Below are positions 45,103-52,723 of a stretch of 64,000 bases of DNA, piece after piece (position 1 is the stretch's first letter; every line of letters starts with the position of its first letter). Source of the stretch: Pseudomonas putida (GTDB lineage: Bacteria; Pseudomonadota; Gammaproteobacteria; Pseudomonadales; Pseudomonadaceae); NCBI RefSeq assembly GCF_025905425.1, contig NZ_CP109603.1, positions 1,586,001 to 1,650,000 on the forward strand. The letters run 5' to 3'. The position numbers and the translations under genes were made by a program. Below the pieces are notes generated by a model. It saw nothing but the letters and a program-made list of their open reading frames with translations. It searched no databases and had not been told where the DNA came from.

Positions 45103-45160
45103 TCGCTGGTGGCGAGTCAGCGTTACCCATGGTAGTTGCACAGGCCAGGACGTCTCAGGT

Positions 45161-45179
45161 TAAATGAGAGTCATTACTA
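45161..45179 (+). promoter_or_regulatory. Candidate Fur box
   Basis: taaatgagagtcattac: 12 of 15 core bases agree with AATGATAATCATTAT. It lies 25 bp before the first FecI-type sigma gene, the expected location for iron repression by Fur. Confidence 0.55.
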
Positions 45180-45203
45180 AAGACGTCCTGACCGGTTCAC
45201 TCC

Positions 45204-45713
45204 ATGTCCTGCGCTGACCCCTCTCTGCAAAAAACCGTGCACACCCTCTACGCCGAGCACCACCCCTGGCTGTGCGGGTGGCTGCGCAACAAGCTCGGGT
45301 GCGTGGAGCATGCTGCGGACCTCGCCCAGGACACTTTCATCCGCGTGCTCACCCAGCGCAAGGCGGCCGAGCTGCGCGAGCCACGGGCCTACCTCTCCAG
45401 CATCGCGCGTAGCCTGATGATCGACATGTTCCGGCGCCGGGCCGTTGAGCATGCCTACCTGGAAACGCTCGCCGCCCGCCCCGAGCAGGTCGAAGTCTCG
45501 CCCGAGGCGCGCGCGTTGATCATCGAAACCCTGCTGGAAATCGACCGTCTGCTCGACGGCCTGGGCGCACGCACACGTGAAATCTTCCTGATGGCCCAAC
45601 TCGATGGCCTGAGCTATGTCGAGATCGGCCGGCGCCTGGACGTCTCGGTCACCACCGTGAAGAAGCATGCCGTGCGGGCACTGACCCATTGCCTGATGCT
45701 GGCCGAGGACTGA
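45204..45713 (+). CDS. FecI-family ECF sigma factor
   Basis: A 169-residue ECF sigma factor of the iron-starvation class. Region 2 includes AADLAQDTFIRVL (about 37-49) and REPRAYLSSIARSLMIDMFR, and region 4 has LDGLSYVEIGRRLDVSVTTV (about 133-152). It directs RNA polymerase to a TonB receptor gene after signalling through FecR. The FecR gene follows three bases after the stop, and a receptor gene lies downstream. A Fur-like box precedes it. Confidence 0.92.
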   Translation: MSCADPSLQKTVHTLYAEHHPWLCGWLRNKLGCVEHAADLAQDTFIRVLTQRKAAELREPRAYLSSIARSLMIDMFRRRAVEHAYLETLAARPEQVEVSPEARALIIETLLEIDRLLDGLGARTREIFLMAQLDGLSYVEIGRRLDVSVTTVKKHAVRALTHCLMLAED

Positions 45714-45716
45714 ACC

Positions 45717-46661
45717 GTGCCCGGTGCTCAGCTGGACCGGCGCGTGCTCGAAGCCGCTGCGCGCTGGTATGTCGAGTTGCGCTGCGATGCCGATGAGAGT
45801 ACCCACGCCGCGCATCAGCGCTGGTTGCTCAGCGACCCGCTGCACCTGCAGGCCTGGGAGCGCTTGGCACGTTTGCAGGGCAAGTTCGAGCATGTGGCCC
45901 CGGGCATCGCCCGCCCGACCCTGAGCAGTGCTAGGGCCAAGCGCCGTGAAGTGCTCAAAGTGATGAGTATTGTGCTGGCGGCGGGCGGGGCAGGGGGGCT
46001 GGCCTGGAACCAGGGGGGTGTTGCGCGGTTGATGGCCGACCAACGTACCGGCGTTGGCGAGCGCCGTTTGCTGCGCCTGCAGGATGGCAGCCGCTTGCAA
46101 CTGAACACGGCCACCGCCGTCGATATCCGTTACAGCGCCCAGTGGCGAGCCTTGCATCTGTTGGGCGGCGAGATTCTTGTGGAAACCGCGCGCGACGCGC
46201 AGGCCCGGGCGTTCATCGTGCACACCGAACAAGGCAGCATTCGCGCCCTGGGCACGCGTTTCACTGTGCGCAGTGATGCCGACGTCACCCAGGTTTGCGT
46301 GCTTGAGCATGCCGTGGAGGTGCGCAGTGCGCATTCACTGGCGGCGGTGCGCGTCGAGGCCGGCCAGCAGCTGAGTTTCCGGGCGGATGGAACGGGCGTC
46401 GTGCAGCCGGCCTCAGCGCTGGCGGATGCCTGGACCCGCGACATGCTGCTGGTAGACAACTGGCGTCTGGCCGATGTTGTGAGTGAACTGCAACGCTACC
46501 GGCCCGGGTACCTGGGGTGTGACGAGGCGGTGAGTGAGTTGCGCCTGTCCGGCGCGTTTCAGCTGGGCAATATTGATGCGGCCCTGGACAACCTCACCAC
46601 CACCTTGCCGGTGCGCATTCGTCGTTTCAGCCGGTTCTGGGCGCGTGTGGAGGCTGTTTGA
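45717..46661 (+). CDS. FecR-family anti-sigma regulator
   Basis: A 314-residue inner-membrane protein. The N-terminal sigma-binding DUF4880 domain ends with RWLLSDPLHLQAWERLARLQ (about 38-57). A single membrane helix (about 80-97) is followed by the periplasmic FecR domain (VGERRLLRLQDGSRLQLNTATAV) and a C-terminal STN-binding region. It relays occupancy of the TonB receptor at 47094 to the FecI sigma. Starts with GTG, three bases after fecI. Confidence 0.9.
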   Translation: MPGAQLDRRVLEAAARWYVELRCDADESTHAAHQRWLLSDPLHLQAWERLARLQGKFEHVAPGIARPTLSSARAKRREVLKVMSIVLAAGGAGGLAWNQGGVARLMADQRTGVGERRLLRLQDGSRLQLNTATAVDIRYSAQWRALHLLGGEILVETARDAQARAFIVHTEQGSIRALGTRFTVRSDADVTQVCVLEHAVEVRSAHSLAAVRVEAGQQLSFRADGTGVVQPASALADAWTRDMLLVDNWRLADVVSELQRYRPGYLGCDEAVSELRLSGAFQLGNIDAALDNLTTTLPVRIRRFSRFWARVEAV

Positions 46662-46719
46662 GGGCGGAGGTGGTGCATTTTTTTAAAGGTGTTCGCTCAG
46701 CATTTTCGTCGCCTATGAG

Positions 46720-46941
46720 ATCGAGCGCCGCCCGCGCGGCGCTTCGCGGGGCAAGCCCGCTCCCACATTTGTTTCGGGCCAGTTACTCCTGTGGCATGTG
46801 CACGCGAACCCTTTAGCGTCCGACTTAATACTGGGTCGGGCAGACAAGGCGGTCGCGCGCAAATGCCAGATGCCTCACTGGCCCCAAACACTCTGTGGGA
46901 GCGGGCTTGCCCCGCGAAGCGCCGCGCGGGCGGCGCTCGAT
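46720..46941. repeat. 48-bp perfect inverted repeat containing REPs
   Basis: Arms 46720-46767 and 46894-46941 are exact reverse complements over 48 bp. Each contains a REP (gcttcgcggggcaagcccgc) plus the flanking cgccgcccgcgcggc extension. The 126-bp spacer holds no gene. This occupies most of the 432-bp gap before the TonB receptor. Confidence 0.9.
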
Positions 46942-47093
46942 ATACGCCTCACATCAAAACCAAAGACAGGCACCTAGTCGCCTTCACCCCCTCTTTTCAC
47001 AAAAAGGGGTTATCGATTTCAATTCTCATTCGACTTGTAAGTAGAGGCGCATCAGACGCCGTAAAAAACTGCCACAGGGCGAAAGGAATACCC

Positions 47094-49571
47094 ATGCTCC
47101 GTTCAGACACTCGCACCCCCGTTTTCCTAACCAACTCCGCCAAAGGCGCCGTGGCCCGGGCGGTGCATCGCGCGCTGTTCAGCATCACGCTGACAACACC
47201 GTTGGCTGCGGCGATGATCGCCCAACCCGCCATGGCCCAGGCCCGCGCCGATGCCGTATACGACATCCCGGCCGGCCCGCTGGACGCGGCGCTCACCCAG
47301 TTTGCGGCAGCGGCGGGGGTGACGGTGTCTTTCGAGCCCTCATACGTTCAGTCGCAGAAGTCGCCTGGGCTGCATGGCCGCTACAGTGCCGAGGCGGGCC
47401 TGCGTCAGTTACTCATGGGCAGCCAGTTGCAGGTGCTGCGCCAGGCCAATGGCAGCTACTCACTGCTGCCCAGGGTCGGCGACGCATCGACGCTGCAACT
47501 CGACAGCACCAGCATCACCGGCGCATCCGTTGAATCGGCGTATGGCCCGGTAACCGGTTATGTGGCCACCCGCAGCGCGACAGGCACCAAGACCGACACA
47601 CCGATTCTGGAAATCCCGCAGGCCATCAACGTCGTCACCGCCGACCAGGTGCAGGCCCAAGGCGCGCGCAACCTGACCCAGGCACTGCGCTACACGCCGG
47701 GGCTGGCAACCGGCGGCTTTACCGACCGCAACAGCATTGCCGACGAAATCACCAGCCGCGGGTTCGCCCCGACCCCGCTGTACCTGGATGGCGCGTACGT
47801 GCCCTATGCAGGCAGCCTGGGCGGTGCGCCGCAGATCGACCCCTACACCCTGGAACGTATCGAAGTGCTCAAAGGCCCGTCGTCGGTGCTCTACGGGCAA
47901 AATCAGCCGGGTGGGCTGATCAACATGGTCTCCAAACGCCCGACCCGCGAGCAGCGCAACCAGGTCAAGCTTGGCGCCGGCAGCTACAACCGCGCCAACG
48001 GCGCCTTTGACAGCAGCGGCCCCGTGGATGAGCAGGGCGTGTTCACCTATCGCCTGGTCGGTGTGGTCGACAAGGGCAACGAACAGGTGGCCCACGCCCA
48101 CAGCGAACGCCTGCTGCTGGCGCCAAGCCTGACCTGGGCGCCGAACGAGGACACCTCCCTGACCGTGCTGGCGCAGGTGCAGCGCGATGACGGCCTTGCC
48201 GACTACCAGTCGCTGCCGATGATCGGTTCGCTCAAGCGTGGCCCGACAGGCCAGCACATCGACCGCGACTTCTTCTCGGGTGACTCGCACTACAACGATT
48301 ACAAACGCAACCAATACATCTTCGGCTATGACTTCAGCCACCGTTTCAGCGATGACCTGGCCCTGCGCTCTACGGCGCGTTACACCGATGTGCGCGACCG
48401 CTACAAAGGTTTTTACCTGCGCAGCTTCGTCTCGGACGCCGAAGGGGTGGACTACACCCGGGCCAACCGGGTGAAGCTCGACTGGCGTCAGCACAACATC
48501 GCCTACACCCTGGATAACAACCTGGAGTACACATTCAATACCGGCGCGCTGCAGCACACCACGCTGGCGGGCGTGGACTACCGTCATTTCTCGCGCAAGT
48601 ACGATGGCTACAACGCCTACAACGTGTTGCCGGTCGACCTTTATGGCAAGAACAATTACGACACCAGCAGCGTGACACCGGTGCTGGACACCCGTTGGGA
48701 CAACACCGTTCGCCAGACCGGCGTATACATGCAGGACCAGATCAAGCTCGACCAGTGGATCCTCACCGTCGGTGGCCGCCAGGACTGGGCAGAACTCGAC
48801 AACAAGGACCTGCTGGCCAAGAGCATCGCCTCCCAGCGTGACAACAAGTTCACCGGCCGTATCGGCCTTACCTACCTCACCGAGTTTGGTCTGGCGCCTT
48901 ACGTCAGCTATTCCCAGTCGTTCTTGCCGACGCTGGGCACGGACAGCGCCGGCAAGTCGTTTGAACCGACCGAGGGTGAACAGTACGAAGTGGGGGTGAA
49001 GTACCAGCCGGTCGAGGGCACTTTGCTCACGGCATCGGTGTTCCAGGTGAAGCAGAAGAACGTGCTGACCCAGGACAATGACAACCCCCAGTACCAGGCG
49101 CAGGATGGCGAAGTGCGCTCGCGCGGCCTTGAGCTGGAGCTCAAATCCACCCTCGCTAATATCGACGTGCTGGCCGCTGCAACCTACATCGACTCGTTCT
49201 ATACCAAGAGCAACTATGGCGACCAAGGCAACCGCAGCGAATCGCAGGCCCCGGTATCGGCGTCACTGTGGGTGGATTATCACTTCACCCAGGCCATGCT
49301 CAATGGCCTGACCTTCGGCGCTGGTGCCCGTTACACAGGCCGCAAACCGGGTGATTCCTCCAACTCCTTCGACGTGCCGGCCTATGCGGTGTATGACACT
49401 ACCGTCAGCTACGACCTGGGCAAACTCGACTCGAGCCTGCGCGGGCTGCAGGCCAGCCTGAACGTGCAGAACATCTTTGACCGCGAATACGTGTCGGACT
49501 GCAACTATGCGTTTGGTTGCTACTACGGCCAGGAGCGCGTGGCATCGGTGGAGATGACCTACGATTGGTGA
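47094..49571 (+). CDS. TonB-dependent siderophore receptor with STN signalling domain
   Basis: An 825-residue outer-membrane receptor. A long signal peptide (1-49, ending PAMAQA) precedes the STN domain (about 55-120; PAGPLDAALTQFAAAAGVTV), then the plug (LEIPQAINVVTADQVQ; SVLYGQNQPGGLINMVSKRP) and a barrel ending SVEMTYDW. The STN domain marks it as the sensor of the FecI-FecR pair upstream. It probably imports a ferric siderophore; identity unknown. The ATG at 47094 follows gaaaggaat. A weak Fur-like stretch lies at 47015-47032. Confidence 0.9.
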   Translation: MLRSDTRTPVFLTNSAKGAVARAVHRALFSITLTTPLAAAMIAQPAMAQARADAVYDIPAGPLDAALTQFAAAAGVTVSFEPSYVQSQKSPGLHGRYSAEAGLRQLLMGSQLQVLRQANGSYSLLPRVGDASTLQLDSTSITGASVESAYGPVTGYVATRSATGTKTDTPILEIPQAINVVTADQVQAQGARNLTQALRYTPGLATGGFTDRNSIADEITSRGFAPTPLYLDGAYVPYAGSLGGAPQIDPYTLERIEVLKGPSSVLYGQNQPGGLINMVSKRPTREQRNQVKLGAGSYNRANGAFDSSGPVDEQGVFTYRLVGVVDKGNEQVAHAHSERLLLAPSLTWAPNEDTSLTVLAQVQRDDGLADYQSLPMIGSLKRGPTGQHIDRDFFSGDSHYNDYKRNQYIFGYDFSHRFSDDLALRSTARYTDVRDRYKGFYLRSFVSDAEGVDYTRANRVKLDWRQHNIAYTLDNNLEYTFNTGALQHTTLAGVDYRHFSRKYDGYNAYNVLPVDLYGKNNYDTSSVTPVLDTRWDNTVRQTGVYMQDQIKLDQWILTVGGRQDWAELDNKDLLAKSIASQRDNKFTGRIGLTYLTEFGLAPYVSYSQSFLPTLGTDSAGKSFEPTEGEQYEVGVKYQPVEGTLLTASVFQVKQKNVLTQDNDNPQYQAQDGEVRSRGLELELKSTLANIDVLAAATYIDSFYTKSNYGDQGNRSESQAPVSASLWVDYHFTQAMLNGLTFGAGARYTGRKPGDSSNSFDVPAYAVYDTTVSYDLGKLDSSLRGLQASLNVQNIFDREYVSDCNYAFGCYYGQERVASVEMTYDW

Positions 49572-49590
49572 TCGACGGTTAACTGTGGAG

Positions 49591-49618
49591 GGTGTTCGCG
49601 GGTGAGTCCGCGAGCACC
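49591..49618. terminator. Terminator-like hairpin between convergent genes
   Basis: GGTGTTCGCGG pairs with CCGCGAGCACC (one G-T pair) around a 6-base loop, 20 bp after the receptor stop and just before the end of the GNAT gene. No clear T-run. Confidence 0.5.
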
Positions 49619-49622
49619 GTCT

Positions 49623-50063
49623 TCAGGAGAGGAATTTGACAAAGACGAGCTCGGGATCTCCCTCATCGAGGTTCTCGATCTGTCCGCTGCTGATGAAGCC
49701 AAGCTGGCTGAGCAGACCCCGCATGGGCTCATTCGAAGCATTCGTCGAAGTGAACAGCTTGCCACCCATGCATTGCGACTCCAGTGTCCGCATGATGGCC
49801 CCGGCGATACCGCGGCGCCGTGCCGATTCCTTCACCACCACCAGCGCAATGAAGGGGTATTCGAAGAAGGCGTCGTTGAGCACGCCGTACCCCGTCAGCA
49901 GCGCGGCATCGTGGGGGTCTGCGGCTACCCAGCATTGGCCACAGGCGATGGCCTGGGCGATGAACCTACGCCGTTGCGGGTCGCGCCGGGCAATGGCGTC
50001 CAGCGCTACAAGCGCCTCAAGGTCCTCGAGCTGGGCGAGGCGTAGGGTTGATCGCAAATCCAT
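49623..50063 (-). CDS. GNAT-family N-acetyltransferase
   Basis: A 146-residue acetyltransferase with the acetyl-CoA pyrophosphate loop in ESARRRGIAGAIMRTLE (about 79-95, R-R-x-G-I-A) and the terminal TSTNASNEPMRGLLSQLGF, a common GNAT end. The substrate (amine, peptide or antibiotic) is not recognisable. It converges with the TonB receptor. Confidence 0.85.
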   Translation of the reverse strand: MDLRSTLRLAQLEDLEALVALDAIARRDPQRRRFIAQAIACGQCWVAADPHDAALLTGYGVLNDAFFEYPFIALVVVKESARRRGIAGAIMRTLESQCMGGKLFTSTNASNEPMRGLLSQLGFISSGQIENLDEGDPELVFVKFLS

Positions 50064-50248
50064 TGTGCGGCCTGAAATGAAAGGGGAGTGGCGAGTCTAG
50101 CTGCGAAGACGAGTAAGCTGCGAGCACTCATCCAAAGCGATGCATTGGCAGCCGCTTCGATGCTGATCAGCCCGGCACTGCTTTCAGCGAACTGCAACAG
50201 GGGCGCCACGTTATACTCGACGCCTTTTGCCCGTGGCCGGAGAGCCCT

Positions 50249-50722
50249 ATGCGCCAGGTTTTGCTTATCGTCGATGTTCAATCCACCTTCAGCCCGCCCG
50301 AATGGCTGGTCGACGGTTTGCGGCGGTTGTCGGCGAACATTCCCACCATCGCCTCGGTCGAGCTGCACGATGAAAAGGCCACGCCATTTCAGCGTCAGTT
50401 GGGCTGGCACCCGGCAGCCGAGGACGAGAGCCTGGTCGAAGCGGACCAGGTGTTCGTCAAACATGGCTACGGGCAGACCGTCGAAACCCTCGATTACATC
50501 AAGCAGCTGGGTGTGGAGCGGGTGCTGGTGTGCGGCATGCAAACCGAAACCTGCGTGCTTGCCGCAGGTTTCGCCCTGTTCGATGCGGGGCTCACGCCTA
50601 CCCTGGTTACCGACATGACGGTTGGGTCGTCCCTGGACAGGTCCGGGAAGCTGGGCATCGACCTGTGGAAGCACCACTTTCGCCAGGTGACGACCGCTGC
50701 CGAGGTATTGGCCACGCTGTAG
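50249..50722 (+). CDS. Isochorismatase-family cysteine hydrolase
   Basis: A 157-residue hydrolase with the D-K-C triad of the family: D9 in LLIVDVQSTF, K in VFVKHGYG (about 71) and C97 in MQTETCVLAAG. It lacks a carrier-protein domain, so it is a stand-alone hydrolase of the nicotinamidase/isochorismatase superfamily rather than a siderophore-assembly enzyme. Substrate unknown. Start preceded by ggccggagagccct. Confidence 0.87.
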   Translation: MRQVLLIVDVQSTFSPPEWLVDGLRRLSANIPTIASVELHDEKATPFQRQLGWHPAAEDESLVEADQVFVKHGYGQTVETLDYIKQLGVERVLVCGMQTETCVLAAGFALFDAGLTPTLVTDMTVGSSLDRSGKLGIDLWKHHFRQVTTAAEVLATL

Positions 50723-50825
50723 ATACGATCACAAAAGATGCAATCATTTTGCCATCCTTTGGCGCCAATGCGTATCATTGTCGATTGACGACAACCTCGA
50801 TACACCTGGATTGAGAAGGATCTCC

Positions 50826-52676
50826 ATGCTGAAAAAGTCTTACCTTGTCGCTGTTCTGCTGCCGGTTGCAATGAGTTGGGGTAGCCTGGCGCAAGCCTTC
50901 ACCGACGGCACCGACCGCTCCGTGACCCTGGAAAAGGTCGAGCAGACCTTTGTGGTGCAGAAGGATGGCAGCAACCGCCTGAACGTCGACAGTGTCTTGC
51001 TGATCAATGAAGAGCGCGCCATCAAGGCCAGTGCCCAGCGCCCGGTGAGCTACAACCGTTCGCTGGAAACGCTGGAGGTGATCGAGGCGTACACGCACAA
51101 ACCTGATGGGCGCAAGGTGATGGTGGATGCCGCGCACATCAAGGAGCAGCAGGAGCAGGCGTCCGCGCAGGCGCCCATGTTTCAGGACAGCGTCAACAAG
51201 GTAATCATCTTCCCTGAGGTTGCGGTCGGCGACCGCCTGGTCCTGCGTTATCAGCGCAACCGCTTCACGCCGCTGTTCCCCGACCAGTTCGAAGACATCA
51301 CCGTGCCGGAGTTCCACCCGGTCGGGCAGTTCACACTGATTTACGACATGCCCGAGGACATGCCCCTGCAGGCCGATGCGCGCAGCTTCAAGGCATCGAT
51401 GCCGGCTGCTGCGCCAGGGCGCAAGGTCTATCGGTGGGACTACGTGCCGGCGGACCGTGCGCGGATCGAGGCGAGTGCGGTGTCCTACCTGGACTATGGG
51501 CACTACCTCGCGGTCTCGACCTTTACCGACTTCAAGCAGTTCGCCCAGGCCTACCAGGCGCGGGCCAAGGTCGAGGTCACGGCACCGATCACCGAGCTGG
51601 CGCAGCGCCTCACGGCCCATTTGCCCACCACCCGGGAGAAGGCGCTGACGCTCAGTGACTGGGTGCGCGAGAACATCCGCTATGTGGCCGTGTATGTCGG
51701 CGCTGGCGGGGTCGTGCCGCATGCCGCGCAAACCGTGCTGGACAACCGCTACGGTGACTGCAAGGACCATGTTGCCCTGCTTGAGGCGCTGCTGACGGCT
51801 GCAGGCATCAAAAGCACGCCAGCCCTGATCAACCTGGGCAATGCCTACGTGTTCCCCAAGGTCCCTGCGCTGGGCGTGTTGAACCATGTGATCACTTATG
51901 TGCCCAGCCTGGACCTGTACCTGGATTCGACCGACCCCTCGATCGCCGCGGGCTACCTGCCGTTGACCGTGTTGAACAAGCGGGTGCTGCTGACCGCGAC
52001 CGGCGAGTTTGGCCGTACACCGTCCATCCAGCTCAACAAGGTCTCCAGTGACTTGCAGTTCAAGGTCCAGGGCAATGGTGGCGCGGACTTCACCAACGTT
52101 TCCACCGTGCAAGGCTGGGCCAGCGAGGTCAGCCGCTACGGGGTGAAATCGATGAAACCGGCGGATCGCGACATGCTCGTCGAGAAGGTGCTTGGCGCCT
52201 ATGGGCAGCGCGGCAGTGGCAGTTTCGAGGTACGCCCGACGAACGCCAACGGCGACTTTGTCAGCAGCGTTGCCGGGCGCACGGAAAACCTCGTCAACCT
52301 GCCAGGGCCTGTCGGTATGGTGGCCTTGAGCAGCCTGGCGGGTGGCATCTCGCAGAACGTCTACAGCTTTGCCATGGAGAAGGAGCGCAGCCAGCGCTTC
52401 GTGTGCATTTCCAACGATACCGTTGAGACGTCGCGCTTCGAGTTCCCGCCTGAGGTCAGTGTGCTGGCGATTCCCAAACAGGTGCGTCTGCAGGACGCCA
52501 ACGTGGAGTACAGCGCGCAGTACACCCAGGAGGGGAATGCGGTGGTGATCGAGCGGCATTTCAAGTTCAGCCGCCCGGACGTGGTCTGCTCACCTGAGGA
52601 TTTTGCGGCCATGAGGCCGGCCATCGAGGCGATGGTCAGGGACCTGCAGAGCCAGATTATCGTACAAGCGAGCTAG
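50826..52676 (+). CDS. Exported DUF3857/transglutaminase-like protein
   Basis: A 616-residue protein with a signal peptide (1-22, ending SLAQAF), a DUF3857 beta-rich N-terminal domain (about 30-250) and a transglutaminase-like core with the nucleophile in NRYGDCKDHVALLEALL and His in LNHVITYVPSLDLYLDSTDP. The catalytic Cys-His-Asp set looks complete. Such proteins are periplasmic or surface enzymes of unclear substrate. The ATG at 50826 follows aaggatctcc. Confidence 0.85.
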   Translation: MLKKSYLVAVLLPVAMSWGSLAQAFTDGTDRSVTLEKVEQTFVVQKDGSNRLNVDSVLLINEERAIKASAQRPVSYNRSLETLEVIEAYTHKPDGRKVMVDAAHIKEQQEQASAQAPMFQDSVNKVIIFPEVAVGDRLVLRYQRNRFTPLFPDQFEDITVPEFHPVGQFTLIYDMPEDMPLQADARSFKASMPAAAPGRKVYRWDYVPADRARIEASAVSYLDYGHYLAVSTFTDFKQFAQAYQARAKVEVTAPITELAQRLTAHLPTTREKALTLSDWVRENIRYVAVYVGAGGVVPHAAQTVLDNRYGDCKDHVALLEALLTAAGIKSTPALINLGNAYVFPKVPALGVLNHVITYVPSLDLYLDSTDPSIAAGYLPLTVLNKRVLLTATGEFGRTPSIQLNKVSSDLQFKVQGNGGADFTNVSTVQGWASEVSRYGVKSMKPADRDMLVEKVLGAYGQRGSGSFEVRPTNANGDFVSSVAGRTENLVNLPGPVGMVALSSLAGGISQNVYSFAMEKERSQRFVCISNDTVETSRFEFPPEVSVLAIPKQVRLQDANVEYSAQYTQEGNAVVIERHFKFSRPDVVCSPEDFAAMRPAIEAMVRDLQSQIIVQAS

Positions 52677-52682
52677 GCCACG

Positions 52683-52717
52683 CCTGGTAGGAGTAGCCTT
52701 GTGCTGCTCCTACCAGG
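52683..52717. terminator. Bidirectional terminator-like hairpin
   Basis: CCTGGTAGGAGTAGC and GCTGCTCCTACCAGG pair over 14 of 15 bases around a 5-base loop, in the short gap between the convergent DUF3857 and TonB receptor genes. Confidence 0.65.
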
Positions 52718-52723
52718 ACCGGC

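Noticed and set aside
47015..47032. Fur box before the first TonB receptor
   Set aside because: Only one half (ttctcatt) resembles the consensus; too weak to list as a feature, and the gene is expected to be controlled through FecI.
50249..50722. Siderophore biosynthesis isochorismatase linked to the neighbouring iron receptors
   Set aside because: The protein lacks an aryl-carrier domain and no other siderophore-assembly gene is nearby.
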